A program made the position numbers and the translations under genes. A stretch of DNA of 59,529 nt, taken from NCBI GenBank assembly GCA_019459145.1, contig JAIBEK010000048.1:1-59529 (forward strand), read 5' to 3'. Shown piece by piece: positions 36,213 through 45,298 of this stretch. Origin of the DNA: Arenimonas sp. (GTDB lineage: Bacteria > Pseudomonadota > Alphaproteobacteria > Rhizobiales > Rhizobiaceae). Within the stretch, counting starts at the first letter, position 1. Each line of letters opens with the position of its first letter. The notes below the pieces were generated by a model. That model was not told the DNA's origin. It saw nothing but the letters and a program-made list of their open reading frames with translations, and searched no databases.

Positions 36213-36335
36213 TTTATTGGTAGATTTATCGAACAGTCCGCATCCACCTGTCACGCGCGTCGTCGATAAGGACCAGGACCGGCGAAAACTAGACTTGACC
36301 TTACGAGAGTTTGGCGTCAGACGGGGATCGAAATC

Positions 36336-37064
36336 ATGGATGCGCATAAGAAACATACCAGCGAATGCGAAGCCCCGGCCGTCTGCAAGGCCTGCGAGGC
36401 CCGTAACGGCGGTATTTGCGGCACCTTAAGCGCGAGCCAGCTCGCCGAACTCAACAAGCATTCCACGCGCCGCAAGGTCGAGGCCGGCAACGAGGTCATT
36501 GGCCAGGGCGAGAGCGTCGGCAGCTACAGCAATATCCTGAACGGTGTCGTCAAGCTGTCGAAGATGATGGCCGACGGACGCCAGCAGATCGTCGGCCTGC
36601 AGTTTGCCCCCGACTTTCTCGGTCGGCCCTTCCTGACAGAGAGTTCGGTGACGGCGGAAGCCGCGACAGAAACCGAGATCTGTTGTTTCCCGCGCCCGAT
36701 CATCGACCGTATGGTCGGCGAAGCACCGGACCTGGAACGCAAGCTCCACTCGCAGTCGCTGAAAGAACTCGACGAGGCGCGCGACTGGATGCTGACGCTC
36801 GGCCGCAAGACCGCGCAGGAGAAGGTGGCGAGTTTCCTCTACCTGATCGCCACCCATATCGACCCGGAGAAGAGCGGCAATTCGACGACCTTCGACCTGC
36901 CGCTGTCGCGCGCCGACATTGCCGACTTCCTCGGCCTGACCATCGAGACGGTCAGCCGGCAGATGACCAAGCTGCGCAAGGAAAACATCATCGTCATCGA
37001 GAACAATCGCCATGTGATCGTTCCCGAAATGCGCCGCCTGCGCTATGCGGCGGGCAACGACTGA
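36336..37064 (+). CDS. fnrN: Crp/Fnr family oxygen-sensing regulator FnrN
   Basis: 242 residues. A cytosolic transcription factor expected to activate fixNOQP, fixGHIS and hemN when oxygen is scarce. Four N-terminal cysteines (C11, C17, C20, C28) plus C116/C117 fit an oxygen-labile [4Fe-4S] cluster, so this is an FnrN type rather than the cysteine-free FixK. A cyclic-nucleotide-like fold spans about 35-150. The helix-turn-helix contains E204-T-V-S207-R208, which reads TTGAT half-sites. Divergent from hemN across a matching box, so autoregulation is likely. Confidence 0.95.
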   Translation: MDAHKKHTSECEAPAVCKACEARNGGICGTLSASQLAELNKHSTRRKVEAGNEVIGQGESVGSYSNILNGVVKLSKMMADGRQQIVGLQFAPDFLGRPFLTESSVTAEAATETEICCFPRPIIDRMVGEAPDLERKLHSQSLKELDEARDWMLTLGRKTAQEKVASFLYLIATHIDPEKSGNSTTFDLPLSRADIADFLGLTIETVSRQMTKLRKENIIVIENNRHVIVPEMRRLRYAAGND

Positions 37065-37078
37065 CGCCCCGAAGCGTC
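37063..37078. terminator. Short hairpin after fnrN
   Basis: GACGC and GCGTC form a 5-bp stem around CCCGAA, overlapping the fnrN stop. It lies between the convergent fnrN and L,D-transpeptidase genes. No T-run, so function as a terminator is uncertain. Confidence 0.25.
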
Positions 37079-37122
37079 GGCGCGTCCTTCCAACTCTATT
37101 GTGGTATCCGGTCCCGTGCGGC

Positions 37123-37551
37123 TCAGCGCGTGACGATGATCTTGGTGTTCTTCAGCCCGTTATGCGTCGCCATCGAGAAGAACCGTGCCGCATTGTCGGG
37201 ATGGAGCCTTACGCAACCGTGGGAGGCGGGCCGGCCGAGGCGCTTGAGATCATAGGTGGCATGAACGGCATAACCGCCATGATAGAAGATCGCATAGGGC
37301 ATGGGCGCGTTGTTGTATTTGCGCGAGCGATGGTTCTTCGACGCCCATTTGGCGCGGTAATTGCCGAGCGGAGTGACATAACCCTTGCGGGCGGTCGACA
37401 CCTTCCAGCGATACTTGACGATGCCGTTTTGCGTGACCGTCATGGTCTGGCTGGAAATGCTGATGCTGGCGACGAGATTGCTGGCCGAGGCCACCATCGG
37501 CTGAACCAGCAGGCACACGAAGGCCGAGATGGCCAGAAGCAGTTTACGCAT
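37123..37551 (-). CDS. L,D-transpeptidase (YkuD/ErfK family)
   Basis: 142 residues with a signal peptide (about 1-24, MRKLLLAISAFVCLLV then ASAS), so periplasmic. The YkuD catalytic block is H111-G-C113-V-R-L in RPASHGCVRLHPDN, with upstream H97 in YAVHATYD. Such enzymes make 3-3 peptidoglycan cross-links or attach proteins to the wall. It is a minimal enzyme without an added binding domain. The start at 37551 has GGGGGAAG upstream. Convergent with fnrN; no functional link to the fix genes is visible. Confidence 0.9.
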   Translation of the reverse strand: MRKLLLAISAFVCLLVQPMVASASNLVASISISSQTMTVTQNGIVKYRWKVSTARKGYVTPLGNYRAKWASKNHRSRKYNNAPMPYAIFYHGGYAVHATYDLKRLGRPASHGCVRLHPDNAARFFSMATHNGLKNTKIIVTR

Positions 37552-37694
37552 GAACTTCCCCCAGTTTCTTCGTTTCCGCCCCCCAAGGCGGCTGTTTACC
37601 GGGGCATCATAGTATAAATTCGGATAAATGCGATTAAGCGGCACGGAAAAGATTGTTTTAACGGAATAGGTTCCGCAGGCCGACGCGGCGATCC

Positions 37695-38678
37695 CTAGAC
37701 GAGGATGGCGGCGCCAAGCATTAGCGCCGTCACAACTGTCAGCGCAGTGCAACTCCCATAGAACAGATCGACGCCCGCCTCGATATCGCCGGCGGTCGCA
37801 ACCGGCCGGCCGGAACCGTTGATCATCGGCTCGCTGACGCGCTCACCGCCATAGATGCGCGGGCCGGTCAGCTGGATGTCCAGCGCCCCGGCCATCGCCG
37901 CCTCGGGCCAGCCGGAATTGGGCGAGCGGTGCAGGCCGGAATCGCGCAAGGTCACCGACAGGGATCGCCGCGCGGCGGGCGCGCCCTGCCGCAGCCAGGC
38001 CGCCGCGGCGATCAGCAGGCTCGACAGACGTGCGGCCGGCCAATTGGCGAGATCGTCGAGGCGCGCCGAGGCCCAGCCGAAATCGCGATACGTGTCGCTT
38101 CTGTGACCGATCATCGAATCGGCGGTGTTCAGCATCTTGTAGGCGAGGATGCCGGGCAGACCGGCGAGCGCATACCAGAGGGCCGGCGCCACGACGCCAT
38201 CGGCAAAGTTTTCCGCCAGGCTCTCGATCGCCGCGCGGCAGACCCCCGGCGCGTCGAGCGCCTGCGGGTCGCGCCCGACGATCAGCGAGACCGCGCGCCG
38301 TCCGCCTTCGAGCCCGTCTGTCCGCAGGCCGAGCGCCACGGCCGAGACATGGTCTCCCAGGCTCTTCTGGGCGAGAAACACGGCGACCACCAGCAGTTCG
38401 AGGACGAAGCCGACGAGGCCGAGCCCCTGGAAGAGGCTGGACAGGGCGAGGCCGACGGCGATCGACAGGGCCAACAGCAGGACGATCGCCACCACACCAT
38501 TGCGCCGCCGCGTCGCGGGTGCGAGGGTTTCGCGATTGAGCCGGCGGTCGAAGAAGGCAATGCCGTGGCCGAACAGCACGACCGGATGCGGCAGGCGCGC
38601 CCAAAGGGCCGGCGGATCGCCGACAATCCGGTCGAGAACCAGCGCGCCGACGAGAGCGGCGAGGATCCACAGCGTCAT
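37695..38678 (-). CDS. cobD: Adenosylcobinamide-phosphate synthase CobD (CbiB)
   Basis: 327 residues, an integral membrane protein with about five helices. Attaches the aminopropanol arm to adenosylcobyric acid. Family blocks seen: VLDRIVGDPP near the start, SLAENFADGVVAPALWYALAG, and KMLNTADSMIGHRSDTYRDFGWASARLDD. Its ATG overlaps the cobC stop (ATGA, 38675-38678). Last gene of the leftward cobABCD unit; its substrate arm is supplied by CobC. Confidence 0.95.
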   Translation of the reverse strand: MTLWILAALVGALVLDRIVGDPPALWARLPHPVVLFGHGIAFFDRRLNRETLAPATRRRNGVVAIVLLLALSIAVGLALSSLFQGLGLVGFVLELLVVAVFLAQKSLGDHVSAVALGLRTDGLEGGRRAVSLIVGRDPQALDAPGVCRAAIESLAENFADGVVAPALWYALAGLPGILAYKMLNTADSMIGHRSDTYRDFGWASARLDDLANWPAARLSSLLIAAAAWLRQGAPAARRSLSVTLRDSGLHRSPNSGWPEAAMAGALDIQLTGPRIYGGERVSEPMINGSGRPVATAGDIEAGVDLFYGSCTALTVVTALMLGAAILV

Positions 38679-39679
38679 CGGTCGCTCCAGGTGACAAGTG
38701 CGGCCGCAAGCCGCTGGTCCGATGCCGAGTCGGGCGTCAGACCGAATCGCAGCCAGGTCGGCGCGTAGTCGAACTTGCGGGTGAGGATATGCGCGCGGCA
38801 GAGATGCGCATGCAGTTCGGCGGCCCGCGGGTCATCGACGAGGGCAAAGAGTGACGTTCCGCCTTCCACTTTCAGGCCTGCCTGACCGAGCACCTGACCG
38901 AGCCCTGCCCGGCGTGCGGCGATGATGCGGCGGATCGGCAGCGGACCGGCAGACAGGAGATTGGCGGCCACCGACAGCGCCGGACCGGACACCGCCCACG
39001 GCCCCAGCCAATCGGCGAAGCGCTCGAGGACACCGTCGGTTGCGATCACGAAGCCGAGGCGCAGTCCGGCGAGACCGAAGAACTTGCCGAAGGAGCGGAA
39101 GACGACGAGGTTCGGCCGTTTCGAGACCGCGCCGGCGAGACTCGTCTGCGGGGTGCAGTCGGCGAAGGCCTCGTCGACCACGAGCAACCCACCCTGCCCG
39201 GCCAGCTTGTCGGCCAGAGCCAGGAGGTCCTCCGGCGCATAAAGCCTGCCGGTCGGGTTGTTGGGGTTGACGACGACGACAAGCCCGGAGCGCGGATCGA
39301 CATCATCGAGGCTCGCCACGGGATCGACCGCAAACCCATTGCCTGAGAACACGCGGCCATATTCGCCATAGGTCGGAGAGAGGATCGCCACCGGCCTGTC
39401 CCGATCGACGAGCTTTGGCAGAAGCTGGATCACCGACTGCGTGCCGGGGACAGGCAACGGCAGGATGTCACTGGCGCCATAGAAGGCTCTGGCGGCGGCG
39501 CGCGCTTCGTTCAGCAAGTCCTGGTCCGGCAGCCGATGCCAGACCCGATCCGAAACAGCGGGCAATTGCGGCGGGCACGGATTGAGGCCAGTCGACAGAT
39601 CGAGCCAATCCTCCGGCCGACCGCCGTAGAGCGCGGCGGCAGCGCCGATACCGCCGCCATGGACGATCTTACCGCTCAT
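38675..39679 (-). CDS. cobC: Threonine-phosphate decarboxylase CobC
   Basis: 334 residues, class-I PLP fold. In the related Salmonella enzyme the reaction gives aminopropanol phosphate for the nucleotide loop. The PLP lysine lies in RSFGKFFGLAGLRLGF, and substrate/PLP contacts in VVNPNNPTGRL and VVDEAFAD. The start at 39679 (MSGKIVHGGG) overlaps the cobB stop by ATGA. The frame is also open further upstream inside cobB, which is not part of this protein. Confidence 0.93.
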   Translation of the reverse strand: MSGKIVHGGGIGAAAALYGGRPEDWLDLSTGLNPCPPQLPAVSDRVWHRLPDQDLLNEARAAARAFYGASDILPLPVPGTQSVIQLLPKLVDRDRPVAILSPTYGEYGRVFSGNGFAVDPVASLDDVDPRSGLVVVVNPNNPTGRLYAPEDLLALADKLAGQGGLLVVDEAFADCTPQTSLAGAVSKRPNLVVFRSFGKFFGLAGLRLGFVIATDGVLERFADWLGPWAVSGPALSVAANLLSAGPLPIRRIIAARRAGLGQVLGQAGLKVEGGTSLFALVDDPRAAELHAHLCRAHILTRKFDYAPTWLRFGLTPDSASDQRLAAALVTWSDR

Positions 39680-40983
39680 GCAGCACCTTCCCTGAGGTCG
39701 ATCAGGTGCATGAAGGAACCAGCGACATTGTCGCGCCGCAGGCCGACGTCGCCGAGTGAAGCGCCGAGCGCGTCCTCGGCGGCAAACAGCCGGTCGGCGG
39801 CGCCTTCCGAAACGATCGAGGCATAGTGGAACTCGTGCGCCGTCATCGGTGTGGCGAAGAAGGTCGTGTCGAGCGGCCGGATGCGGCGATAGCCGAGATG
39901 GCGCTTGCGGGTCGCATAGCTGGTGACGAGCGGCAGGAGGCCCAGCATGGGATGGACGACACTCTCGGCATCGATCAGCGCGTCGCCCAGCACCATGTAG
40001 CCGCCGCATTCGCCAAAGATCCTTGCACCGCGCCTGTGGGCCTCCAGCATGCCGGTGCGGAAGGTCGAGGCGGCGGCCAGCGTTGCGGCATGCAGTTCGG
40101 GGTATCCGCCGGGTAAGTAGACCGCGTCGGCGTCCGGCGCCGGCACCTCGTCGGCGAGCGGCGAGAAGAAGGCGATCTCCGCCCCCGCCTCCCGCCAGCC
40201 GTTCAGGACATGAGCGTAGGAAAAGGCAAAGGCGATGTCGCGGGCGACGGCGATCTTCTGGCCGAGCGGCGGCAGGTGGGCAACGACGGGCGCGACGGCC
40301 GCGCGGGGCGCGAACTTGGCCGCGTGCAGCAGGGCCTCGACATCGCAGCCTTGTTCGATGACAGCGGCAGCGTGCTCGATGAAGGCTTCGAGTTCGCCAT
40401 GCTCCTGCGCCTGAACAAGCCCGAGATGGCGTTCGGGCAGATGAAGGGTCGGATCGGAACGCACCGCGCCGAGAACCGGCATGGCAATGGCGGAGAGCGC
40501 CCGGCGCAGCATGGTCTCGTGGCGGTCGCTGCCGACGCGGTTGAGGATGACGCCGACCACGCGGACATCGTCGCGGAACTTGGCGAAGCCGCTGACGAGG
40601 GCCGCCACCGAATGGGAGGCCCTGGCGCAATCGACCACCAGCACGACAGGCAAGCCGAGCAGGGTTGCCAGATCGGCGGCCGAACCTGTGCCATCGGCGG
40701 CGCCGTCGAACAGGCCCATCATCGCCTCGACCACCAGCACCCTGCCCTGCGCGGAATGCCTGGCTGCATGGGCGCGCAGCAAAGCGGCCCGCATGGCCCA
40801 GGGATCGAAATTGAGGCAGGTCTCGCTGCTTGCCGCCGCATGGAAGGCGGGGTCGATATAGTCCGGGCCCGCCTTGCCCGGCGCGATCGAGACGCCGCGC
40901 CTCTTCAGCGCGCGCAGGAGCCCGAGCGTCACCGTCGTCTTGCCGGAACCGGAGGACGGCGCCGCGATCAGCAGGCCGTTCAT
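39676..40983 (-). CDS. cobB: Hydrogenobyrinate / cobyrinate a,c-diamide synthase
   Basis: 435 residues. Amidates the a and c side chains of the corrin with glutamine and ATP. An N-terminal dethiobiotin-synthetase-like ATPase has P-loop APSSGSGKTT. The C-terminal class-I glutaminase (about 245-430) has the nucleophile in FGECGGYMVLGD and a catalytic His in AHEFHYAS. Its ATG overlaps the cobA stop (40980-40983). In the aerobic route this step precedes cobalt insertion by CobNST. Confidence 0.95.
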   Translation of the reverse strand: MNGLLIAAPSSGSGKTTVTLGLLRALKRRGVSIAPGKAGPDYIDPAFHAAASSETCLNFDPWAMRAALLRAHAARHSAQGRVLVVEAMMGLFDGAADGTGSAADLATLLGLPVVLVVDCARASHSVAALVSGFAKFRDDVRVVGVILNRVGSDRHETMLRRALSAIAMPVLGAVRSDPTLHLPERHLGLVQAQEHGELEAFIEHAAAVIEQGCDVEALLHAAKFAPRAAVAPVVAHLPPLGQKIAVARDIAFAFSYAHVLNGWREAGAEIAFFSPLADEVPAPDADAVYLPGGYPELHAATLAAASTFRTGMLEAHRRGARIFGECGGYMVLGDALIDAESVVHPMLGLLPLVTSYATRKRHLGYRRIRPLDTTFFATPMTAHEFHYASIVSEGAADRLFAAEDALGASLGDVGLRRDNVAGSFMHLIDLREGAA

Positions 40984-41828
40984 GCGCTGTCCTTCTTGGT
41001 GCCGGAGGCGAAGGGATCGGGCAGCAGCCTGCGGCCGGACAGAGCGCCCAGCCAGTCCAGCGAGGGCCGAAGCCTTACCACCTCGCCGACGACGACGATG
41101 GCCGGCGGCTCGAGCCCGGAGGCGCGCATGTCGGCTTCCGCCCGGCCGAGCGTGGTTTCGAGCACCTGCTGGGAGGCGGTCGCGGCATCGCAGACGAAGG
41201 CGACCGGCTCGTCGGGCGAGCGGCCGGCGGCGATCAGGTTGGCACTGATCGTGGCGATGTGCTTCATCGCCATATACATGACGATGACCGGCGAACCGCG
41301 GCCGATGGCCTCCCAGTCGATGCGGTCGGGCACGACGCCGGACGAGTCATGGCCCGTGAGGAAAGTGACGGCGTGGTTGATCTCGCGGTGGGTGACCGGA
41401 ATGCCGGCATAGGCAAGCCCCCCGATCCCGGCGGTAATGCCGGGCACGATGCGGAAGGGAACGCCGTGGTCGATGAGGGTCAGCGCTTCCTCGCCGCCGC
41501 GTCCGAAGACGAAGGGATCGCCGCCCTTGAGACGCAGCACGCGATGGCCGGCCTTGGCGAGTTCGACCAGGCGCAACGAAATGTCGCGCTGCTTGGCCGA
41601 CGGCTTGCCGCCGCGCTTTCCGGCATATTCGAGAACGGCGTTGGGGCGAGCGAGTTTCAGGCATTCGTCGTTGACCAGCGCGTCATGCACGATCACGTCG
41701 GCCTCACCCAGCGCCTTGGCGGCGAGCAGGGTCAGCAGGCCCGGATCGCCGGGGCCGGCGCCCGCCAGCCAGACATGGCCGGGCATGATCGTCGCAAGCT
41801 TGGAAAACACATCGAAACTCATGGACAT
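40980..41828 (-). CDS. cobA: Uroporphyrinogen-III C-methyltransferase
   Basis: 282 residues. Methylates uroporphyrinogen III at C2 and C7 with SAM to give precorrin-2, the entry to cobalamin and sirohaem. Motifs include WLAGAGPGDPGLLT, GKRGGKPS, LKGGDPFVFGRGGEE (SAM site), and VTHREINHAVTFLTGH. A stand-alone SUMT without the CysG oxidase/ferrochelatase part. Two in-frame ATGs (41828 and 41822) are possible. Divergent from cbiD. Confidence 0.95.
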   Translation of the reverse strand: MSMSFDVFSKLATIMPGHVWLAGAGPGDPGLLTLLAAKALGEADVIVHDALVNDECLKLARPNAVLEYAGKRGGKPSAKQRDISLRLVELAKAGHRVLRLKGGDPFVFGRGGEEALTLIDHGVPFRIVPGITAGIGGLAYAGIPVTHREINHAVTFLTGHDSSGVVPDRIDWEAIGRGSPVIVMYMAMKHIATISANLIAAGRSPDEPVAFVCDAATASQQVLETTLGRAEADMRASGLEPPAIVVVGEVVRLRPSLDWLGALSGRRLLPDPFASGTKKDSA

Positions 41829-41914
41829 GCTCTAGGCTCCGCATGACAAAATTGCAATCGCCAAGGCCGCTGACGGCGCTTCCGGATGGCCCCGCGCTCG
41901 CCTATAACGGGGCC

Positions 41915-43045
41915 ATGAGCCAACCCAACGAAACCGCCACGCCCGCAGCCGACGAAAGCCGCATCGCTAAGCCCGAAGGCCCGCTCCGGACCGGCTGGAC
42001 GACCGGCGCCTGCGCGACCGCGGCAACCAAAGCGGCGCTGACGGCGCTGATCACCGGCGAGTTCCCGGATCCCGTGACGATCCGCCTGCCGCGCGGCGAG
42101 GAACCGGCCTTCGCGCTTTCGCTCGAGGCGCTTGGCGATGGCTATGCAGTGGCCGGCATCGTCAAGGATGCCGGCGATGATCCGGATGTGACGCATGGGG
42201 CAACCGTAATCGCTTCGGTGCGTCCGCTTGCGCCCGGAAGCGGTATCCGCTTTGTCGCCGGCGACGGGATTGGCACCGTGACACGGCCCGGCCTGCCGAT
42301 CGGCGTCGGCGAGCCGGCGATCAATCCGGTTCCGCGCGCGATGATGACGGCCGAGGTGGAGGCGCTCTGCGGCGCTCACGGCCTGCCGGCCGACATCGAG
42401 ATCACCGTTTCCATTCCCGGCGGCGCCGAGATTGCCGAAAAGACCTGGAATCCGCGTCTCGGCATTGTCGGCGGTCTGTCGGTGCTCGGCACGACCGGCG
42501 TCGTTCATCCCTTCTCCTGCGCCGCCTGGATCCACTCGATTCACCGCGGCATCGACGTCGCCCGGGCCGAAGGAATGCCGCATGTACTCGGCGCCACCGG
42601 CTCGACGTCGGAAAAGGCCGCCCAGGCCTTTCACGACCTGCCGGACGGCGCGCTGCTCGACATGGGCGATTTCGCCGGGGGTCTGCTGAAATATCTGCGC
42701 GTGCATCCGGTGCCGCGGCTGACCATTGCCGGCGGGTTCGCCAAGATGGCCAAGCTGGCGCAAGGGGCGCTCGACCTGCACTCGTCCCGCAGTCAGGTGG
42801 ACAACGTGGCACTGGTATCGCTAATGGACGGTGACGCCCTAACCCAATCTGTGAAGGATCGAATGCTATGTGCGAACACTGCATTAGAACTCCTTGAATT
42901 AGCCAATGAAAAAGAAATCGACATCGCCTCCGCAGTTGCCCGTGCCGCCCGCGCGACTGCGGTCGAAACCTTGCGCGGTGCGCCGGTCGAGGTCGATGTG
43001 ATCGTCACCGACCGCCAGGGGAAGATCATTGCCCGTGCCGCCTGA
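41915..43045 (+). CDS. cbiD: Cobalt-precorrin-5B C1-methyltransferase CbiD
   Basis: 376 residues from the ATG at 41915; a 24-codon extension from 41843 would leave only 14 bases to the divergent cobA start and lacks a ribosome site. The hallmark RTGWTTGACATAATKAA is near residue 24, followed by GDGIGTVTRPGL, NPVPRAMM, and GTTGVVHPFS. It methylates C1 of the ring in the cobalt-early pathway, where the aerobic route uses CobF. Codon use is irregular near the 3' end (42840-42920, AT-rich relative to its surroundings). Coupled to cobK downstream. Confidence 0.9.
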   Translation: MSQPNETATPAADESRIAKPEGPLRTGWTTGACATAATKAALTALITGEFPDPVTIRLPRGEEPAFALSLEALGDGYAVAGIVKDAGDDPDVTHGATVIASVRPLAPGSGIRFVAGDGIGTVTRPGLPIGVGEPAINPVPRAMMTAEVEALCGAHGLPADIEITVSIPGGAEIAEKTWNPRLGIVGGLSVLGTTGVVHPFSCAAWIHSIHRGIDVARAEGMPHVLGATGSTSEKAAQAFHDLPDGALLDMGDFAGGLLKYLRVHPVPRLTIAGGFAKMAKLAQGALDLHSSRSQVDNVALVSLMDGDALTQSVKDRMLCANTALELLELANEKEIDIASAVARAARATAVETLRGAPVEVDVIVTDRQGKIIARAA

Positions 43046-43049
43046 TGCA

Positions 43050-43718
43050 ATGCCGAAGGTGCTGATCCTCGGCGGCACGGCCGAAGCGGCGGCCCTTGCC
43101 GCCCGACTGGTGGCCACTGGCGAGGTGGCGGTGGTTACCTCGCTTGCCGGGCGCACCGCCCATCCCGTCCTGCCGCCCGGAGAAGTTCGGATCGGCGGGT
43201 TCGGCGGTGCGGAGGGATTGGCGGCCTATATCCGAGAACAAGGCATCTCGCGCGTGATCGACGCCACCCACCCCTTTGCCCGACGCATCTCGGAAAACGC
43301 GATCCGAGCGACGGCGGAGACGGGCGTGCCGCTCGAACATCTGGTTCGTCCGGGATGGGAGCCTGTGCGTGGTGATCGCTGGCGGGAGGTCGGATCGCTG
43401 GAGGAGGCCGCCCAGGCGCTGCCGGCCGGCGCGACCGTGTTCCTGGCGCTCGGGCGGCAATATCTCGACACGTTCTTGCCCCGCACCGACTGCCGCTTCG
43501 TCATCCGCATGGTCGACGCGCCGGCCGAACCGCTGCCGTTTTCCAACCACACGCTGATCCTCGGCAAGCCGTCGGCCGATCCGGCAGACGAGGCCGCATT
43601 GTTTGCGAGCCATGGCATCACCCACCTCGTCTGCCGCAATTCCGGCGGCGCGTCGGGCTACGGCAAGATCGCCGCGGCGCGGGAGATGGGGTTGCCGGTT
43701 GTGATGGTCGGCCGCTGA
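43050..43718 (+). CDS. cobK: Precorrin-6A reductase CobK
   Basis: 222 residues. Reduces precorrin-6A (or its cobalt form) with NADPH. The start shows ILGGTAEAAALA; later blocks are VIDATHPFARRISENA, RPGWEP, and CRNSGGASGYGKIAAAREMGLPVVMV. The ATG at 43050 is four bases after the cbiD stop; an in-frame GTG at 43035 would overlap cbiD. Its stop directly abuts the stop of the convergent nucleoside hydrolase, leaving no spacer. Confidence 0.93.
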   Translation: MPKVLILGGTAEAAALAARLVATGEVAVVTSLAGRTAHPVLPPGEVRIGGFGGAEGLAAYIREQGISRVIDATHPFARRISENAIRATAETGVPLEHLVRPGWEPVRGDRWREVGSLEEAAQALPAGATVFLALGRQYLDTFLPRTDCRFVIRMVDAPAEPLPFSNHTLILGKPSADPADEAALFASHGITHLVCRNSGGASGYGKIAAAREMGLPVVMVGR

Positions 43719-44681
43719 TCAGTCTTCCTTGACCGAAACGATCGTGTCGTGGATCAGCGTCAGCACGCCGTTCGGATCGATGCCGATGCAGATCTTCTGG
43801 CTCGGCAGATGATCCCAGACGCTCGGGCCGAAACCCATATAGTCCGGCTTCTGGATCGTCTGTCCATCGGCAATGCCGCCGCAGACCACGCGGACCGAAC
43901 CGGACCGCGTCTTGAACAGGTGGGGTGCCACGACGTAGGCGCAGGCGCAGCTGTCATGCACGACCATGCCGTCCGGCACGCGGCTCTCGTAGAACTTGAT
44001 GTAGAACTGCGACAGGTCGAACAGCAGGCGGGCGCGGCTGGTGCCGGCCGCATCGCGGATGTCGGCGAGCTGCCGGCGGGTCATGACCGTCTGGGTCGTG
44101 ACGTCGAGGCCGACGATGACCACCGGCCAGTCAGCGGTGAAGACCACATCGGCGGCTTCCGGATCGCCGTGGATATTGGCCTCGGCCGCCGGCGTGACAT
44201 TGCCGTTGACGTCGAAGGCGCCGCCCATGACGACGACTTCCTTGACCAGTTCGACGATGCCCGGATCTTCCTTCAGCGCATTGGCGAGGTTGGTCATGCG
44301 GCCGACGGCGACCAGCGTCACCTCGCCCGGATTGGCGCGGATCGTCTCGACGATGAAGCGATGGGCCGGTCGCGGATCGAGCGGCAGGTCGATGACGTCG
44401 GGCACGCCGATATTGCCAAGGCCGTCGTCGCCGTGGATGAATTTCGGCGGCTCGTGGCTGACCCGGTGCGGGATGAAGGTCTCGCCGGCACCACGAGCGA
44501 CCGGAGAATCGATCTTCCACTCGCGCTTGAGGAACATCGCATTGCGCGTCGTCGTCTCGATCGACGCATTGCCGAAGACGGTGGTGATGCCGATCAGATC
44601 GATCTCGTGATGATGGTGGAGGAAGAGCAGCGCCATGGCGTCGTCGACGCCCGGATCCGTATCGAAAATGACCTTGTGCAT
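43719..44681 (-). CDS. Inosine-uridine preferring nucleoside hydrolase family protein
   Basis: 320 residues. Cleaves the N-glycosidic bond of ribonucleosides, releasing base and ribose. The calcium/ribose site DTDPGVDDAMAL is at residues 7-18. GGAFDVNGNVTPAAEANI carries the second cluster, and VHDSCACAYV the C-terminal aspartate. It sits between cobK and cobM. One speculative link is supply of base or ribosyl groups for the lower ligand of B12, but this family is widespread and the context may be fortuitous. Confidence 0.9.
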   Translation of the reverse strand: MHKVIFDTDPGVDDAMALLFLHHHHEIDLIGITTVFGNASIETTTRNAMFLKREWKIDSPVARGAGETFIPHRVSHEPPKFIHGDDGLGNIGVPDVIDLPLDPRPAHRFIVETIRANPGEVTLVAVGRMTNLANALKEDPGIVELVKEVVVMGGAFDVNGNVTPAAEANIHGDPEAADVVFTADWPVVIVGLDVTTQTVMTRRQLADIRDAAGTSRARLLFDLSQFYIKFYESRVPDGMVVHDSCACAYVVAPHLFKTRSGSVRVVCGGIADGQTIQKPDYMGFGPSVWDHLPSQKICIGIDPNGVLTLIHDTIVSVKED

Positions 44682-44758
44682 GTGACCGCCGGAATGCTGT
44701 TGTCGTTGGGAAACCGAAGCGCCTGTCTTAGCGCATGTGCCGCCGGATGGCCAAGCTG

Positions 44759-45214
44759 TCAGGCGCCGGATTCGGCGAATTCGGCCATCAGGCGCGGGAA
44801 GTCCTCCATCGGCGGGAACTGCGGATAGCTATGCCGGGCCGGCGTCTGCACCCAGGGCAATTTTTCGCTGGTGCAGGTTTCGATGAAGGGGGTGAAGCCG
44901 GCCGCATCGTCGAGCATTGTCGAGCGCACATCGACGAAGGGCCCCATGGCGTCGAAGCGGGTGAACATCCAGCTCAGGCAATGCGGACAGAAGAAATGCC
45001 GCAGATCGCCGTGCAGGCCGCCGATGACGGGCTCGAGCCCGCTTACCTCGACCTTGTCTTCCGGGTAGAGCGAACTCAGCGAAAAGGCGCTGGCGGTCAT
45101 TTTCTGGCAACCGGTGCAATGACAGGCCATGGTCATCACCGGCCAGCCCCTTACCTTCAGCTGCACCTTTCCGCAACGGCAGCCGCCGCCCGTCACTTCA
45201 CCGTCGAACGCCAT
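44759..45214 (-). CDS. GFA family (glutathione-dependent formaldehyde-activating-like) zinc protein
   Basis: 151 residues. Zinc-binding cysteines of the Mss4-like fold are visible: GGCRCGKVQ, CHCTGCQK and FFCPHCLSW. The family is named for Gfa, but most members have no proven formaldehyde role. The start at 45214 has GGAGAG upstream. It lies within the cob gene block, 42 kb from the formaldehyde genes at the left end. Function unassigned. Confidence 0.85.
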   Translation of the reverse strand: MAFDGEVTGGGCRCGKVQLKVRGWPVMTMACHCTGCQKMTASAFSLSSLYPEDKVEVSGLEPVIGGLHGDLRHFFCPHCLSWMFTRFDAMGPFVDVRSTMLDDAAGFTPFIETCTSEKLPWVQTPARHSYPQFPPMEDFPRLMAEFAESGA

Positions 45215-45298
45215 TGGACTCTCCTCGGTTTCATGCCGGCACGATAGCGTCCGGGCGTGAAAGAACAATGGCGCGCCACGGCCAGATTGGCTCGCAAC

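Noticed and set aside
38675..40630. Apparent 651-codon extension of cobC into cobB
   Set aside because: The extra part is cobB read out of frame; cobC starts at the ATGA overlap at 39679.
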